NCBI GenBank assembly: GCA_947632615.1 | Contig: CANRPW010000003.1 | Span: 1-64,000, forward strand | DNA: 64,000 nucleotides | Reading direction: 5' to 3' | Origin: an uncultured Clostridia bacterium | GTDB taxonomy: Bacteria > Bacillota > Clostridia > Lachnospirales > CAG-274 | In this document: positions 16,221-26,122 of the stretch, piece after piece | Numbering within the stretch: position 1 is the first letter of the stretch | How the letters are laid out: each line of letters begins with the position of its first letter | The notes under the pieces: generated by a model | The model's input: the letters and a program-made list of their open reading frames with translations, nothing else | Databases searched by the model: none | Told to the model about the DNA's origin: nothing | Made by a program: the position numbers and the translations under genes

Positions 16221-19200
16221 AACCCATAAAGCTTATTATGAATGCCTTTGGACCTTATGCGGCAAGGGCAGAGATAGACTTTACACAGCTTGGAGAGGGC
16301 GGCTTATTTTTAATAACAGGCGATACGGGAGCAGGAAAAACAACTGTTTTTGATGCCATCGCCTTTGCCCTTTTCAATGAAACCAGCGGTGAGGAAAGAG
16401 GCACAAAAACATTAAGAAGCGACTTTGCAGGCATAGGCGAAGACACCTTTGTGGAATTCACTTTTTCTCACAGCGGCAGAGTTTATAAAATAAAACGAAG
16501 CCCCGAGTATGAAAGAGAAAAGGCAAGAGGAAAGGGAACAACAACTCAGCTTGCCAAGGTGGTGCTTTACAGAGAGCCCGACGTGCCCATTGAAAGAGAA
16601 AGAGATGTAAGAAGCTTTATCAGCGAGCTTCTTCGTATAGACTATAAACAGTTTAAGCAAATATCTATGATAGCTCAGGGTGAGTTCAGAGATGTGTTGA
16701 ATACCGACTCAGAAAGCAGAAGAAAAATATTAAGCAAGATATTTGACACCAAGGGCTATGAAAAAATGGCAGGCATAGTACATGGCAAATATCAAAGCTC
16801 TTTGGAAGAATATGGCATTATAAAAAGGGATATTGCAAGGGCATTTGGAGATGTAAAATGCCCTGAGGACGAGCCTCTTTCTGACGAAATAGACAAAAAG
16901 AAGGTGCTTGATGACAAAGATATAATGCCAAACACGGCAGAGGTAATGGCAGGGCTTATAGAAAGGCTTATTGCCGCAGACGATAAAAAAATCACATTCT
17001 TAAAGGAAAATTGTGAAGAAAAGAAGAAGGATAAGGAAAACAAAGACAAGCTGTTGGGTCAGATAGAGCAAAACAAAATAAATTTTGAAAAATATGACAA
17101 GGCTCTGAAAGCTTTTAAGGCTCTTGAAGATAAAGAGGAGGAATATAAGGAGAAGTCTGTGCTTTTAAAAAAGCAGAAGCGCGCCCTTGACAAGGTGGGA
17201 AGCCTTTATGAGGACTTTAACAGAGAGAAAAAAGCCTATGACGAAAACCGAACGGGGCTTGAAAACAGCAGTAAAGAGCTTAAAAAAGCAAAAGAAAGAG
17301 AAACGATGGCAGCAGATGCCCTAAAAAAGGAAATAGAAAACAAACCAAAGGCAGAAGAAAACACCAAGTCAGCCCATCTTATAAAAAGCGATGAAGATAA
17401 ATACAAAAAGCGTGACGATCTTAACGCCAAGCTTTCAGAGTCTGCCAAGGAAAGAGAAAAACTTGCTTCAGATTTAAAGAAACATAAGGACGGCGAGGAA
17501 GCTTTAAAGAAAAAAATAGCGGAAAACAAAGAGCGTATTGCAAAGCTAAAAAAAGCTCCCGAAAAATATAACTCTGCCGCCTATGAAAGCAAGAGGCTTG
17601 AAGACAGGGCTGATTTACTTAAGAGCGCCGAGGGCAAAATAAAGAAAATTGAAAAAAACCGTGAGGATCATGAGAAGGCAAGCAGCCTTTACGAGGAAAA
17701 GAAGAGGCTTTATTTTGAAAGCCTTAAGGACTACACAGCTTATGACGAGCTTTATGCGGCGACCTTTACGGCAGTGCTGGCAGACAGGCTGGAGGAGGGC
17801 TGTCCCTGCCCTGTGTGCGGCTCTTTAGACCACCCAGACCCTGCAAGGCATACCCCCGGGGCGGATGATGTTATAATAAGCCGTGAAGAATTAAACAATA
17901 AAAAACGGGCAAGAGATGAGGCGGAGAATGGGAAAAATGTTGCCCGTGACGATATGGAAAAAAAGAAAAATGCCTATAACACTTCGCTTTCGGACTTTAC
18001 AAACGAAGTAAAGAGGCTGTTGTCAATGTCTGAGGATGAAGTCCTGGGGTATGACGAAGCAAAGAGTAAACTAAGAGAGCTGATAAGCGAAAACAAAGCC
18101 GTCAGAGAAAAGCTGTCTGAAAGTCTTAAAAGGTATAAGGCAGAAATGGATGAGCTTGAAGCCCTTAATAAAAATACCGAAAAAAATGAAGAACAGGCAG
18201 AAAAGATAAGAGATGAAATCGAAAAAACAAAGGAGCTTTTGAGTGAAAAGACCGGCGAATGTGCAGCTTTAGAAGGTCGCCTTAAGGAATATAAAGAACT
18301 TGGGTTTGATACTTTAGAGGAAGCCTTAAAGGAACGTGAAAGACTTGAAAATGAAGCAAGTAAAATCAACAAAAGAATAGAAGCACGGGAAAATGAAAGC
18401 TTTGAAGCAAAGGAAAGAGCGGCAAGGGCAGAAACTATATATAACAAATTTAAGGAGGACGGCGAAAAGCTTAAAGAGGCTGTTTCTGAAAAGAAAGGGC
18501 TCTATGAGAGGGCATTGTCAGAAAACGGCTTTGAATATGAAAGCGAGTTTATTTTGGCTTATGTGCCAAGAGAGCAGATGGACAGTCTTGAAAAAGAAAT
18601 AAACGAATATTATGCCGAAAAGTATAAAGCGGGGGCTCTGCTTGATGAAGCCGCTAAAAGCATTAAGGGTAAAAAGCGTGAAAATGAAGAAGAAGCAAAA
18701 AATGCCGCAAAGGCAGCAGGAGAAGCCCTGGATAAGGCCGGTAAGGCATTAAATGATGTAACAAACAGGAAGAAATTAAACAGCGAAAGACTTGAAAGCA
18801 TAAAAGCTAAAACAGAGGATATGAAAGAGGCCGAAAGAAAAACTGCCATGCTTGGGCGCTTAAGCGAGCTTTTAAGAGGCACTATCACAGGCACCAACAG
18901 AGTGTCATTTGAAACCTACGTGCAGACCTCAGGCTTTGACGGTATTATTGAGGCTTCAAACAGGCGCTTATCCCCTATAAGCGGAGGACAGTTCCGCCTT
19001 TACCGTCACGAAAACAATGACGAAAAAAGAAACAACGCCCTTGACCTTGATATTCTGGACAATTACACAGGTAAAAAGCGCCCCGTTTCCACACTATCGG
19101 GCGGCGAGAGCTTTATGGCATCACTTAGCCTTGCCCTGGGTCTTTCAGACTCCATAAGCGAAAGAGCAGGGGGAATTGACCTTGAAGCCCTGTTTATAGA

Positions 19201-19390
19201 CGAGGGCTTTGGCACACTTGATGACAAATCTTTAGATGATGCGGTCAGTATGCTTAGGGAGCTTTCCGTCGGGGACAAGCTGGTAGGCATAATAAGCCAC
19301 AGACGAGAGCTAAAGGACGAGATAGGCAAGAAGATAATCGTCACAAAATCAAACAAGGGCAGTAGCATAAGCATTGATGTAGGTGATTAA
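16217..19390 (+). CDS. sbcC: Exonuclease subunit SbcC
   Basis: A 1057-aa Rad50-like SMC-type ATPase. Walker A GDTGAGKTTVF lies near residue 35, a long Lys/Glu-rich coiled coil spans about 190-880, and the zinc hook CPVCG is near 530. The signature LSGGESF is near 960 and Walker B ALFIDEGFGTLD near 990. Length and order are normal. It holds DNA ends together while SbcD cuts. Its stop overlaps the convergent AraC-type gene by 4 bases with no terminator between them. Confidence 0.95.
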   Translation: MKPIKLIMNAFGPYAARAEIDFTQLGEGGLFLITGDTGAGKTTVFDAIAFALFNETSGEERGTKTLRSDFAGIGEDTFVEFTFSHSGRVYKIKRSPEYEREKARGKGTTTQLAKVVLYREPDVPIERERDVRSFISELLRIDYKQFKQISMIAQGEFRDVLNTDSESRRKILSKIFDTKGYEKMAGIVHGKYQSSLEEYGIIKRDIARAFGDVKCPEDEPLSDEIDKKKVLDDKDIMPNTAEVMAGLIERLIAADDKKITFLKENCEEKKKDKENKDKLLGQIEQNKINFEKYDKALKAFKALEDKEEEYKEKSVLLKKQKRALDKVGSLYEDFNREKKAYDENRTGLENSSKELKKAKERETMAADALKKEIENKPKAEENTKSAHLIKSDEDKYKKRDDLNAKLSESAKEREKLASDLKKHKDGEEALKKKIAENKERIAKLKKAPEKYNSAAYESKRLEDRADLLKSAEGKIKKIEKNREDHEKASSLYEEKKRLYFESLKDYTAYDELYAATFTAVLADRLEEGCPCPVCGSLDHPDPARHTPGADDVIISREELNNKKRARDEAENGKNVARDDMEKKKNAYNTSLSDFTNEVKRLLSMSEDEVLGYDEAKSKLRELISENKAVREKLSESLKRYKAEMDELEALNKNTEKNEEQAEKIRDEIEKTKELLSEKTGECAALEGRLKEYKELGFDTLEEALKERERLENEASKINKRIEARENESFEAKERAARAETIYNKFKEDGEKLKEAVSEKKGLYERALSENGFEYESEFILAYVPREQMDSLEKEINEYYAEKYKAGALLDEAAKSIKGKKRENEEEAKNAAKAAGEALDKAGKALNDVTNRKKLNSERLESIKAKTEDMKEAERKTAMLGRLSELLRGTITGTNRVSFETYVQTSGFDGIIEASNRRLSPISGGQFRLYRHENNDEKRNNALDLDILDNYTGKKRPVSTLSGGESFMASLSLALGLSDSISERAGGIDLEALFIDEGFGTLDDKSLDDAVSMLRELSVGDKLVGIISHRRELKDEIGKKIIVTKSNKGSSISIDVGD

Positions 19391-20202
19391 GGCTTAAAAT
19401 TGTTTTTTCTGTATTTCATGGGAGAAACGCCCTTGACTCTTTTAAACACGTCGCCGAAGTAGTTGCTGTCGTTATAGCCGCAGTCTAAGGCTATTTCGGT
19501 GACTGACTTGTTTGTATCAAGCAGCAGGGCAGATGCCTCCTGTATTCTTATGTTGTTTAAGTATTCTTTATAGCCGAAGCCTGTTGAGAGCTTGAATTTT
19601 TTAGAAAAATATGTGGGGCTTATGTTTACATAGTCGGCGACTTCGTTAAGGGTAAGGTCGTTCATATAATTTGCCCTTATATATCTGGCGGCGTTTTGCA
19701 TTACAGAGTCTGAAAAGGCTAAGCTTTCGGAATATTCATTGTTTTTATAGCGTATGAGAAATATTATAAGCTCCTGAAATATGTTTTTAATGTTAAGCTC
19801 CGAGAAGTCATCCGGGTCGTTATATTCAGACAACATTCTTGACATAAGCTCGTCAACATATTCTCTGTTTTTTTTGGATATATGAAGAACAGGACGGGAA
19901 GTAAACATTTTTCTGAAGGAAATATCAGAGCCTTCATATTTTATATCGGGGATCGCCATATCACCAAAGGTTATGGCGATCCTTTCGTGTGCCTTGTCGT
20001 TTACATAAGAGGTCTTGTGTATGTAGTTCATAGGTATAAAAACCATATCGCCTTTATTAAGTATATATATAGAGTCCTGAAGAAACATTTTGCTTGTGCC
20101 CTCAATAAGGTAGTAAATTTCATATTTGGGGTGAAAGTGAGTCACCTGCATATCAAAATATGCCTTTCGTCTTACTCTTGTTATTTTAAAATAGTCTGAC
20201 AT
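19387..20202 (-). CDS. AraC-family transcriptional regulator
   Basis: A 271-aa regulator with an N-terminal cupin-like sensor (HFHPKYEIYYLIEG near residue 17) and a C-terminal double HTH (LNEVADYVNISPTYFSKKFK, then ITEIALDCGYNDSNYFGDVFKR in near-consensus form). The start at 20202 follows AAGGAGGGAAAACTT. It is divergent from the MATE pump across a 140-bp AT-rich gap, so it probably controls that gene. The ligand is unknown; the cupin type often senses sugars or metabolites. Confidence 0.88.
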   Translation of the reverse strand: MSDYFKITRVRRKAYFDMQVTHFHPKYEIYYLIEGTSKMFLQDSIYILNKGDMVFIPMNYIHKTSYVNDKAHERIAITFGDMAIPDIKYEGSDISFRKMFTSRPVLHISKKNREYVDELMSRMLSEYNDPDDFSELNIKNIFQELIIFLIRYKNNEYSESLAFSDSVMQNAARYIRANYMNDLTLNEVADYVNISPTYFSKKFKLSTGFGYKEYLNNIRIQEASALLLDTNKSVTEIALDCGYNDSNYFGDVFKRVKGVSPMKYRKNNFKP

Positions 20203-20343
20203 AAGTTTTCCCTCCTTATATTAATTAAATTATAGCAAGTCATTAGCAAAAAATCAATGATTTTGCCTATAAAATATAAAATATAAGTGGTAATTACAAA
20301 TAATTTGTTATATACTGTTATAATCAAACAGGGAGGAATAACT

Positions 20344-21711
20344 ATGTCTGAGAGTTTAGCCAAAAAGAATACTGAGCTTATATTAAACGGCAGTCTTATA
20401 GCGGCAATTATATCTCTTTCGCTGCCTATTATAGCAAACAGCTTTTTACAGTCTATGTATAACCTGACCGATGCTTATTGGCTGGGGCAGCTTGGCAAAA
20501 ACGATATGGCAGCCATTTCTCTTGTTACTCCTGTGCAAAACCTTATTGTAAATTTTGGGCAGGGCATAACCGTGGCAGGCTCTATTCTTGTTGCACAGTA
20601 TGTAGGGGCAAGAGATTTAAAAAATGCCCGCTCTATGCTTAGTCAGATATTTGTGTGCGCAATGATGTTTTCATTTGCCCTCACATTTATTATTTTTTTC
20701 TCTACAAGGGGCATTGTAGGCTGGCTCGGGGCAGACGGGGAAGTGTTTAATAAAGGCTGCATTTATCTTGGCACTGTCATATGGGATCTTCCTCTTTTAT
20801 TTTTGATAAACATATTTACGGCGGCAAGTCAGGCTCAGGGCAACACCGTAAGACCCATGCTTGTTAATTTATTGGGTATTTTATTAAATCTTGTGTTAGA
20901 CCCCTTGCTTATGATATATTATAAAATGGGTACTGCGGGAGCGGCTTATGCCACCATATTTGCAAAGGTGCCATGTGCGATTATAGGTCTTTTTTATATT
21001 ATGTATCGGAAAAATGATGTTTATCTTGTTTTTAAGGGCTTTAAATTTGAAAAGACCAAGCTCTCAAATATTGTAAGGATAGGTCTTCCTACGGCTCTTG
21101 GCAGCGCCGCCATGCAGTTTGGTATGCTGCTTATGGCAAAAAATGTATTGGTATTCGGTGATGATGCTATGGCTGCATACGGCATAAGCAACAGAATAAA
21201 CGGCATTATAACCATGCCAAGCAATGCGGTAGGCTCGGCTGTAGCCACTATTGTAGGACAGAACATGGGCGCACAAAACCCCAAGAGAGCAGAGGAGGCT
21301 TATAAAAAAGCAAGAATAATGATAGTCGCCTTTTTGTTTGTAGGGGGCATGATACTTTCAAGAAAGATATCCTCCACATTTATGGTATCTATATTTGCAG
21401 ACGACCCGAAGGTAGTTTCTATGTCGGCAGACTTTTTGTCTATAATGGCATTCTGGTGTTGGACAAACGGCGTACATAACACAACAACGGGACTTTTTCA
21501 AGGCACGGGAAACACTCTTTATACTATGATAGTAGAGTCGGCAAGACTTTGGGTATTCCGTTTTGCATCTTTATTTATACTGAGCACCGTATTTTCAATG
21601 GCAGAACGCAGTGTCTGGTATTCCGTTGTAATAAGCAACGGCATAGCGGCGTTTATAATGTGGATATTATATAAAATAGGACTTTGGAAGAAAAATAAAG
21701 CCAATTTATAA
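20344..21711 (+). CDS. MATE family efflux transporter
   Basis: A 455-aa inner-membrane drug/sodium or proton antiporter with about 12 hydrophobic segments in two repeated halves. PIIANSFLQSMYNLTDAYWL near the N-terminus and GLPTALGSAAMQFGMLL in the second half are typical MATE signatures. The ATG at 20344 follows GGGAGGAATAACT. A TATAAT at 20319-20324 gives a likely -10 element but no clear -35, consistent with an activator-dependent promoter under the divergent AraC regulator. Confidence 0.9.
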   Translation: MSESLAKKNTELILNGSLIAAIISLSLPIIANSFLQSMYNLTDAYWLGQLGKNDMAAISLVTPVQNLIVNFGQGITVAGSILVAQYVGARDLKNARSMLSQIFVCAMMFSFALTFIIFFSTRGIVGWLGADGEVFNKGCIYLGTVIWDLPLLFLINIFTAASQAQGNTVRPMLVNLLGILLNLVLDPLLMIYYKMGTAGAAYATIFAKVPCAIIGLFYIMYRKNDVYLVFKGFKFEKTKLSNIVRIGLPTALGSAAMQFGMLLMAKNVLVFGDDAMAAYGISNRINGIITMPSNAVGSAVATIVGQNMGAQNPKRAEEAYKKARIMIVAFLFVGGMILSRKISSTFMVSIFADDPKVVSMSADFLSIMAFWCWTNGVHNTTTGLFQGTGNTLYTMIVESARLWVFRFASLFILSTVFSMAERSVWYSVVISNGIAAFIMWILYKIGLWKKNKANL

Positions 21712-21750
21712 ACGGTAAAAACGGCAGGTGTTATTATTTTTGTGTTCCAC

Positions 21751-22022
21751 GCCACAGCCAAGCAAGAAGCGCTTTAGCGCTTCTTGCTTGGCTGTGGCGC
21801 GTGCGGGGGCAACCAAAGCGGCGCCGTAGGCGCCGCTTTGGTTGCCCCCGCACGCCGCATTTCCCCAAACAGGATTTGCTTTAGCAAATCCTGTTTGGGG
21901 AAATGCGGCGGAATAAAAAAAATTAAAAGTTCCGTGCCGCAGCCAAGCAGGAAGCACTTTAGTGCTTCCTGCTTGGCTGCGGCACGGGTGGGGGCAAAAA
22001 AGCGGCGCCGTAGGCGCCGCTT
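21751..22022. repeat. Cluster of five GC-rich perfect hairpins
   Basis: The 350-base gap between the convergent MATE and argF genes is filled by palindromes. H1 is 21751-21798 (22-bp stem, loop TTTA). H2 is 21799-21855 (27 bp, loop GTA). H3 is 21854-21909 (26 bp, loop TTTA). H4 is 21932-21987 (26 bp, loop TTTA). H5 is 22000-22022 (10 bp, loop GTA). H1 and H4 are related, and so are the cores of H2 and H5, so the pair looks duplicated around H3. H1 and H4 differ at three positions per arm and every change is compensated. Some hairpins could also terminate transcription from both sides. Confidence 0.9.
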
Positions 22023-22061
22023 ATTTCGCCCCTCCCCCTGTGGCTGGTCGGTAAGTAATTA

Positions 22062-23003
22062 TTATTTTCCGCTGAGGGTAGCTACCATAACTGCTTTGAT
22101 GGTGTGCATACGATTTTCAGCCTCATCGAATACTACTGAGGCAGGGCTTTCAAATACTTCTTCCGTTACCTCCTGACCTTTTACAGCAGGGAGGCAGTGC
22201 ATGAATTTGCAGTTTTTGCCTGCTGCCTTCATTACATCGCTGTTTATCTGATAGCCGCTTAATAAATTATAGCGTTCTGCTTTTTTAGCTTCTTCGCCCA
22301 TTGATACCCATACGTCTGTGTAGAGTACATCAGAGCCTGCAACAGCTGACATATCGTCTGTGACTGAAATAGAGCTGCCGCTTTCCTTTGCCCATTTTTT
22401 ACATTCTTCAACAAGAGCTTCATCGGGGAAAAGCTCGGCAGGGGAGATGACCTTATAGTTTACTCCGCATTTTGCTGAGCCTATCATAAGAGCATTTGAC
22501 ATATTGTTTCTTCCGTCGCCTATGTAGGTGAAGTTGATGCCCTTGAGCTTGCCGAAGTTTTCCTGAATGGTGAGAAAATCAGCTAAAACCTGTGTGGGAT
22601 GGTCTTCGTCTGTGAGTCCGTTCCATACGGGTACGCCGCTGTATTCTGCCAGAGTTTCTACTGTTTTTTGAGAAAAGCCTCTGAATTCTATGCCGTCAAA
22701 CATTCTTCCCAAAACTCTTGCTGTGTCTTTGGTGTCTTCCTTTCCGCCGAGATGTATGTCTGATTTTGATAAAAATTCAGGGAAAGCTCCTTCGTCATTG
22801 CAGGCTACTACAAAGGCGCAGCGGGTTCTTGTTGAGTTTTTTTCAAAAATAAGAGCTATATTCTTGTTGAGGAGATTTTTTTCGTATATTCCTTTTTTCT
22901 TTTGTGTTTTAAGATCTCTTGCAAGAGAAAGAAGATGGAGTATTTCTTCCTCGGTATAATCCTTAAGTGTTAAAAAATTCCTGTTTTTTAAATTTACTGA
23001 CAT
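22062..23003 (-). CDS. argF: Ornithine carbamoyltransferase
   Basis: A 313-aa enzyme that transfers carbamoyl from carbamoyl phosphate to ornithine, giving citrulline in arginine synthesis. The carbamoyl phosphate loop NSTRTRCAF, the HPTQVLADF segment and the ornithine-side HCLPAVKG are all intact. The ATG at 23003 follows CGGAGGCAAATT. It stands alone here, without other arg genes, and its carbamoyl phosphate would come from carAB at 59-63 kb. I see no convincing ARG box upstream. Confidence 0.95.
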   Translation of the reverse strand: MSVNLKNRNFLTLKDYTEEEILHLLSLARDLKTQKKKGIYEKNLLNKNIALIFEKNSTRTRCAFVVACNDEGAFPEFLSKSDIHLGGKEDTKDTARVLGRMFDGIEFRGFSQKTVETLAEYSGVPVWNGLTDEDHPTQVLADFLTIQENFGKLKGINFTYIGDGRNNMSNALMIGSAKCGVNYKVISPAELFPDEALVEECKKWAKESGSSISVTDDMSAVAGSDVLYTDVWVSMGEEAKKAERYNLLSGYQINSDVMKAAGKNCKFMHCLPAVKGQEVTEEVFESPASVVFDEAENRMHTIKAVMVATLSGK

Positions 23004-23163
23004 AATTTGCCTCCGTTTTTCTTATATGTATAATACTTATAAAGATACCGTGCTTTTTGTTAAAGGACGTTTCCTAAAATATAAATTTTCAAATATGCAA
23101 TAATTATATACCCAATCAAACAAATATTCAAGACATTTTAAGCGAAAAAGTTTACTTTATATA

Positions 23164-23192
23164 TTGACAATCTTATGGGTAAATGATATCAT
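23164..23192 (+). promoter_or_regulatory. metK promoter
   Basis: A perfect TTGACA at 23164-23169, 17-base spacer, and TATCAT at 23187-23192. Transcription would start near 23200, directly before the riboswitch aptamer. Confidence 0.8.
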
Positions 23193-23211
23193 TAATAAAA
23201 ATCGAACAATG

Positions 23212-23340
23212 ACTTATCCAGAGAGGTGGAGGGAAATGGCCCTATGAAACCCGGCAACCGGCTGAAAATAAGCACGGTGCTAATTCCATCGGTTTATTCC
23301 GAAAGATGAGTAAAAGAATAAGCCGAATGAGGCTTTTTTA
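23212..23340 (+). promoter_or_regulatory. SAM-I (S-box) riboswitch with terminator
   Basis: The S-box landmarks AGAGAGGTGGAGGGAA, GGCCCTATGAAACC and CGGCAACC follow each other in order. P1 is formed by ACTTATC (from 23212) and GATGAGT (to 23311). A short terminator stem AAGCC/GGCTT at 23320-23335 followed by T residues is the likely expression platform. High SAM should stop transcription before metK. The aptamer is clear; the exact antiterminator is inferred. Confidence 0.93.
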
Positions 23341-23376
23341 TTTCCTTCCTTAATAGAATTTTAAGGAGGTTTTTTT

Positions 23377-24528
23377 ATGCGCAAATTATTTACGTCGGAG
23401 TCTGTTACTGAAGGACATCCCGATAAGATCTGTGACAGAATATCAGACTCTATACTTGATGCCGTACTTGCCCAGGACCCTATGGGAAGGGTTGCCTGTG
23501 AGGTTTTGGCGACTACCGGGCTTATATGTATCTCGGGAGAAATTTCTGCAAAGGCTAATATAGATGCTGAGAAAATTGCAAGAAATGCCGTAGACGAAAT
23601 AGGATATAACAATGCCGAATACGGTTTTGACTGCAACACCTGCGGAGTTGTTGTTGCAATTAAGGAGCAGTCACCCGACATCGCCATGGGCGTTGACTCT
23701 GAGGATACGCTTGAAACAGGCGCAGGAGATCAGGGGCTTATGTTTGGCTATGCCTGCAACGAAACACCCGAGCTTATGCCTTTGCCTATCAGTCTTGCCC
23801 ACAGACTTACAAGAAGACTCAGCGAGGTAAGAAAGAGCGGCGTATTAGGCTATTTGCGCCCTGACGGAAAAAGCCAGGTGAGCGTTATTTATGAGGACGG
23901 AAAGCCTGTGGGTGTTGACACTGTGGTGATCTCCAGCCAGCATGCACCTGAAATTGAAAATGAGAAGATAAGAGCAGACATAAAAAGAGAAGTAATAGAC
24001 AAGGTAATACCTAAGGAGCTGCTTTCCGACGAAACTAAAATTCTTATCAACCCAACGGGAAGATTTGTTATCGGCGGACCTATGGGTGACTGCGGACTTA
24101 CAGGAAGAAAGATAATAGTTGATACATACGGCGGATATGCAAGACACGGCGGCGGAGCTTTTTCGGGTAAAGACCCCACAAAGGTGGACCGATCAGCTTC
24201 ATATGCGGCAAGGTATGTTGCTAAAAATATTGTTGCAAGCGGCATTGCGGAAAAGTGTGAAATTCAGCTTTCTTATGCCATAGGTGTTGCAAGACCTACT
24301 TCTATTGCAGTTGATACCTTCGGAACAGGAAAAATCGCTGACGATGAGATACAGAAAATAGCAGAAAGTGTATTTGACCTTCGTCCGGGCTCTATTATAA
24401 ATATGCTGGGGCTCAGAAGACCAATATATACCGAAACATCTGCTTACGGACATTTCGGAAGAACGGATATCGACCTTCCTTGGGAAAAGACAGACAAGAC
24501 CGAAGCATTTATAAAGGCTTACAAATAA
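23377..24528 (+). CDS. metK: S-adenosylmethionine synthetase
   Basis: A 383-aa enzyme that makes SAM from methionine and ATP. Family signatures are intact: [14 protein letters not shown] near the N-terminus, [12 protein letters not shown] near residue 112 and [17 protein letters not shown] near 250. A strong TTAAGGAGG precedes the ATG. It is a single-gene unit between the SAM riboswitch and a strong terminator, so its product should feed back on its own transcription. Confidence 0.97.
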   Translation: MRKLFTSESVTEGHPDKICDRISDSILDAVLAQDPMGRVACEVLATTGLICISGEISAKANIDAEKIARNAVDEIGYNNAEYGFDCNTCGVVVAIKEQSPDIAMGVDSEDTLETGAGDQGLMFGYACNETPELMPLPISLAHRLTRRLSEVRKSGVLGYLRPDGKSQVSVIYEDGKPVGVDTVVISSQHAPEIENEKIRADIKREVIDKVIPKELLSDETKILINPTGRFVIGGPMGDCGLTGRKIIVDTYGGYARHGGGAFSGKDPTKVDRSASYAARYVAKNIVASGIAEKCEIQLSYAIGVARPTSIAVDTFGTGKIADDEIQKIAESVFDLRPGSIINMLGLRRPIYTETSAYGHFGRTDIDLPWEKTDKTEAFIKAYK

Positions 24529-24533
24529 AATAA

Positions 24534-24574
24534 AAAGGCTGTTGTTTATATATTATAAACAACAGCCTTAATTT
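24534..24574. terminator. Bidirectional terminator between metK and cls
   Basis: AAGGCTGTTGTTTATA pairs with its complement around a short TATT loop. A T-rich stretch follows on the plus strand and an A-rich stretch precedes it, so it can serve both convergent genes. Confidence 0.8.
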
Positions 24575-26122
24575 TTACATAAGCGGAGCGAATACATTTA
24601 AAACAGAGCGAAGTATGCGCAGAGGGAAAGGAGCATCCGGGTTGGTTTGCTGCTCGCTTATTTTGATTATTTCTAAGTGGTCTTGTTTTACCTTTAAAAT
24701 TTCGGGGTCGTTATATAGTATGACACCGTTTTCAAAATGGAGATAAAGGCTGCGGTAGTCCATATTTATGCTGCCAAGAACACCTATTTTGTCATCGGAG
24801 ATTATGCTTTTGGCATGGAGAAAACCGGGGGTATATTCATAAACCTTTACACCGTTTTTTATAAGCTGGGTATAGTTTCCTCTTGTTACTTGAAATACGG
24901 TTTTTTTATCGGGTATATGAGGCGTCATGACTCTTACGTCAACGCCTCTTTTTGCTGCCATTATAAGAGCGCCTGCAAGACGGTTATCCAATATAAGATA
25001 AGGCGTTGTAATATAAACATAATCATTGGCGCTGTCTATTATATTGGTGAATATATTATGAGAGAGAGCCTCGTTGTCAAGAGGGCTGTCTGAAAAGGGG
25101 ATTATATAGCCCTTGCTTTCGCCTGAAGGCATGGCCTCCGGCTTATAGTCTAATGGGTTTATATCATTCCGTTTTGTGGCGTATATCCAGTGAGTGAGAA
25201 AAATGTTTGTGTAGCTCCACACTGCCTCTCCCTTGAACATATAGCCATAATCCTTCCAGTGACCGAAGCGAACCTTAGCATTTATATATTCGTCGCCATA
25301 GTTTATGCCCCCTGTAAAGGCTGTTTTGCCGTCTATAACACATATTTTACAGTGGTTTCTGTTGTTGTACATAAGACTGAATATGATTTTTATAGGGTTG
25401 AAGGCAGTTGACTCTATGCCATATTTATGAAGCATTTTGGGATATTTTCGGGAAAGTGTAAAAAAGCAGCCAAAATCATCGTAAAGTATTTTTACTTCTA
25501 CACCTGAGGCAGCCTTTTTCTTGAGTATTTCAAGAATACTGTTCCACATTTCTCCCTCATGTATTATAAAGCTTTCTATAAATATGAATTTTTCAGCCTT
25601 GTCAAGCTCTTCTAAAAGCCTTTTAAAATATATTTCGCCTACGGAAAAAAACTCTGAGCCTTGATTTTCATATACGGGAAAACCGCCAAAATTGTTGAGA
25701 TAGCGGCATATTCCCGAAAGGTAAGGACATTCGGCTTTAACCTTGTTTTTTATCTGACTGTTATTTGCGGTAAGAAGCTTCTTTGTATTATTGGCTATGC
25801 GGTTAAATCTTTTTCGCAGATAGCTTGCGGAATTTCCCCTTGAGAAAATGAAATAGAAAACACTTCCCAGATAGGGCACAAATATAATTACTATAAGCCA
25901 GGCTATTTTAAATGACGGCTCCACGTTGTCATTTATTATATAGAGTATAACAACAGCACGGATTATAATTTCAAAGGCGTAGAAATATACTGTGGAGTCT
26001 TTAAAAAGGAACAGCATTGATGCAAATATAGCAAACTGAAAAAGAAATGCTATTATTACAAAAAATATTCTGCTTGAAAGAAAATTTAATATCTTGTATA
26101 TAATGTTGAATAATGGTTTCAT
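24575..26122 (-). CDS. cls: Cardiolipin synthase
   Basis: A 515-aa membrane phospholipase D-type enzyme that condenses two phosphatidylglycerols to cardiolipin. The N-terminus has two or three hydrophobic segments. The two HKD motifs are NHCKICVIDGKTAFTGGIN and FLHAKSIISDDKIGVLGSIN. The start at 26122 follows a GGAAAGG; a longer frame to 26158 runs back into the upstream gene. Its ATG overlaps the stop of the DUF4127 gene (ATGA), which couples the two. Confidence 0.93.
   Translation of the reverse strand: MKPLFNIIYKILNFLSSRIFFVIIAFLFQFAIFASMLFLFKDSTVYFYAFEIIIRAVVILYIINDNVEPSFKIAWLIVIIFVPYLGSVFYFIFSRGNSASYLRKRFNRIANNTKKLLTANNSQIKNKVKAECPYLSGICRYLNNFGGFPVYENQGSEFFSVGEIYFKRLLEELDKAEKFIFIESFIIHEGEMWNSILEILKKKAASGVEVKILYDDFGCFFTLSRKYPKMLHKYGIESTAFNPIKIIFSLMYNNRNHCKICVIDGKTAFTGGINYGDEYINAKVRFGHWKDYGYMFKGEAVWSYTNIFLTHWIYATKRNDINPLDYKPEAMPSGESKGYIIPFSDSPLDNEALSHNIFTNIIDSANDYVYITTPYLILDNRLAGALIMAAKRGVDVRVMTPHIPDKKTVFQVTRGNYTQLIKNGVKVYEYTPGFLHAKSIISDDKIGVLGSINMDYRSLYLHFENGVILYNDPEILKVKQDHLEIIKISEQQTNPDAPFPLRILRSVLNVFAPLM

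Noticed and set aside
17974..18447. Long antisense frames opposite sbcC
   Set aside because: They are Ser/Leu-rich mirror images of the Lys/Glu-rich coiled coil and have no start signals.
21751..22022. CRISPR array
   Set aside because: Units are palindromes of different sequence and length without regular spacers, and no cas genes are near.
23004..23160. ARG box or PyrR-type control of argF
   Set aside because: Only loosely similar AT-rich sequence was found, without the palindromic symmetry expected.
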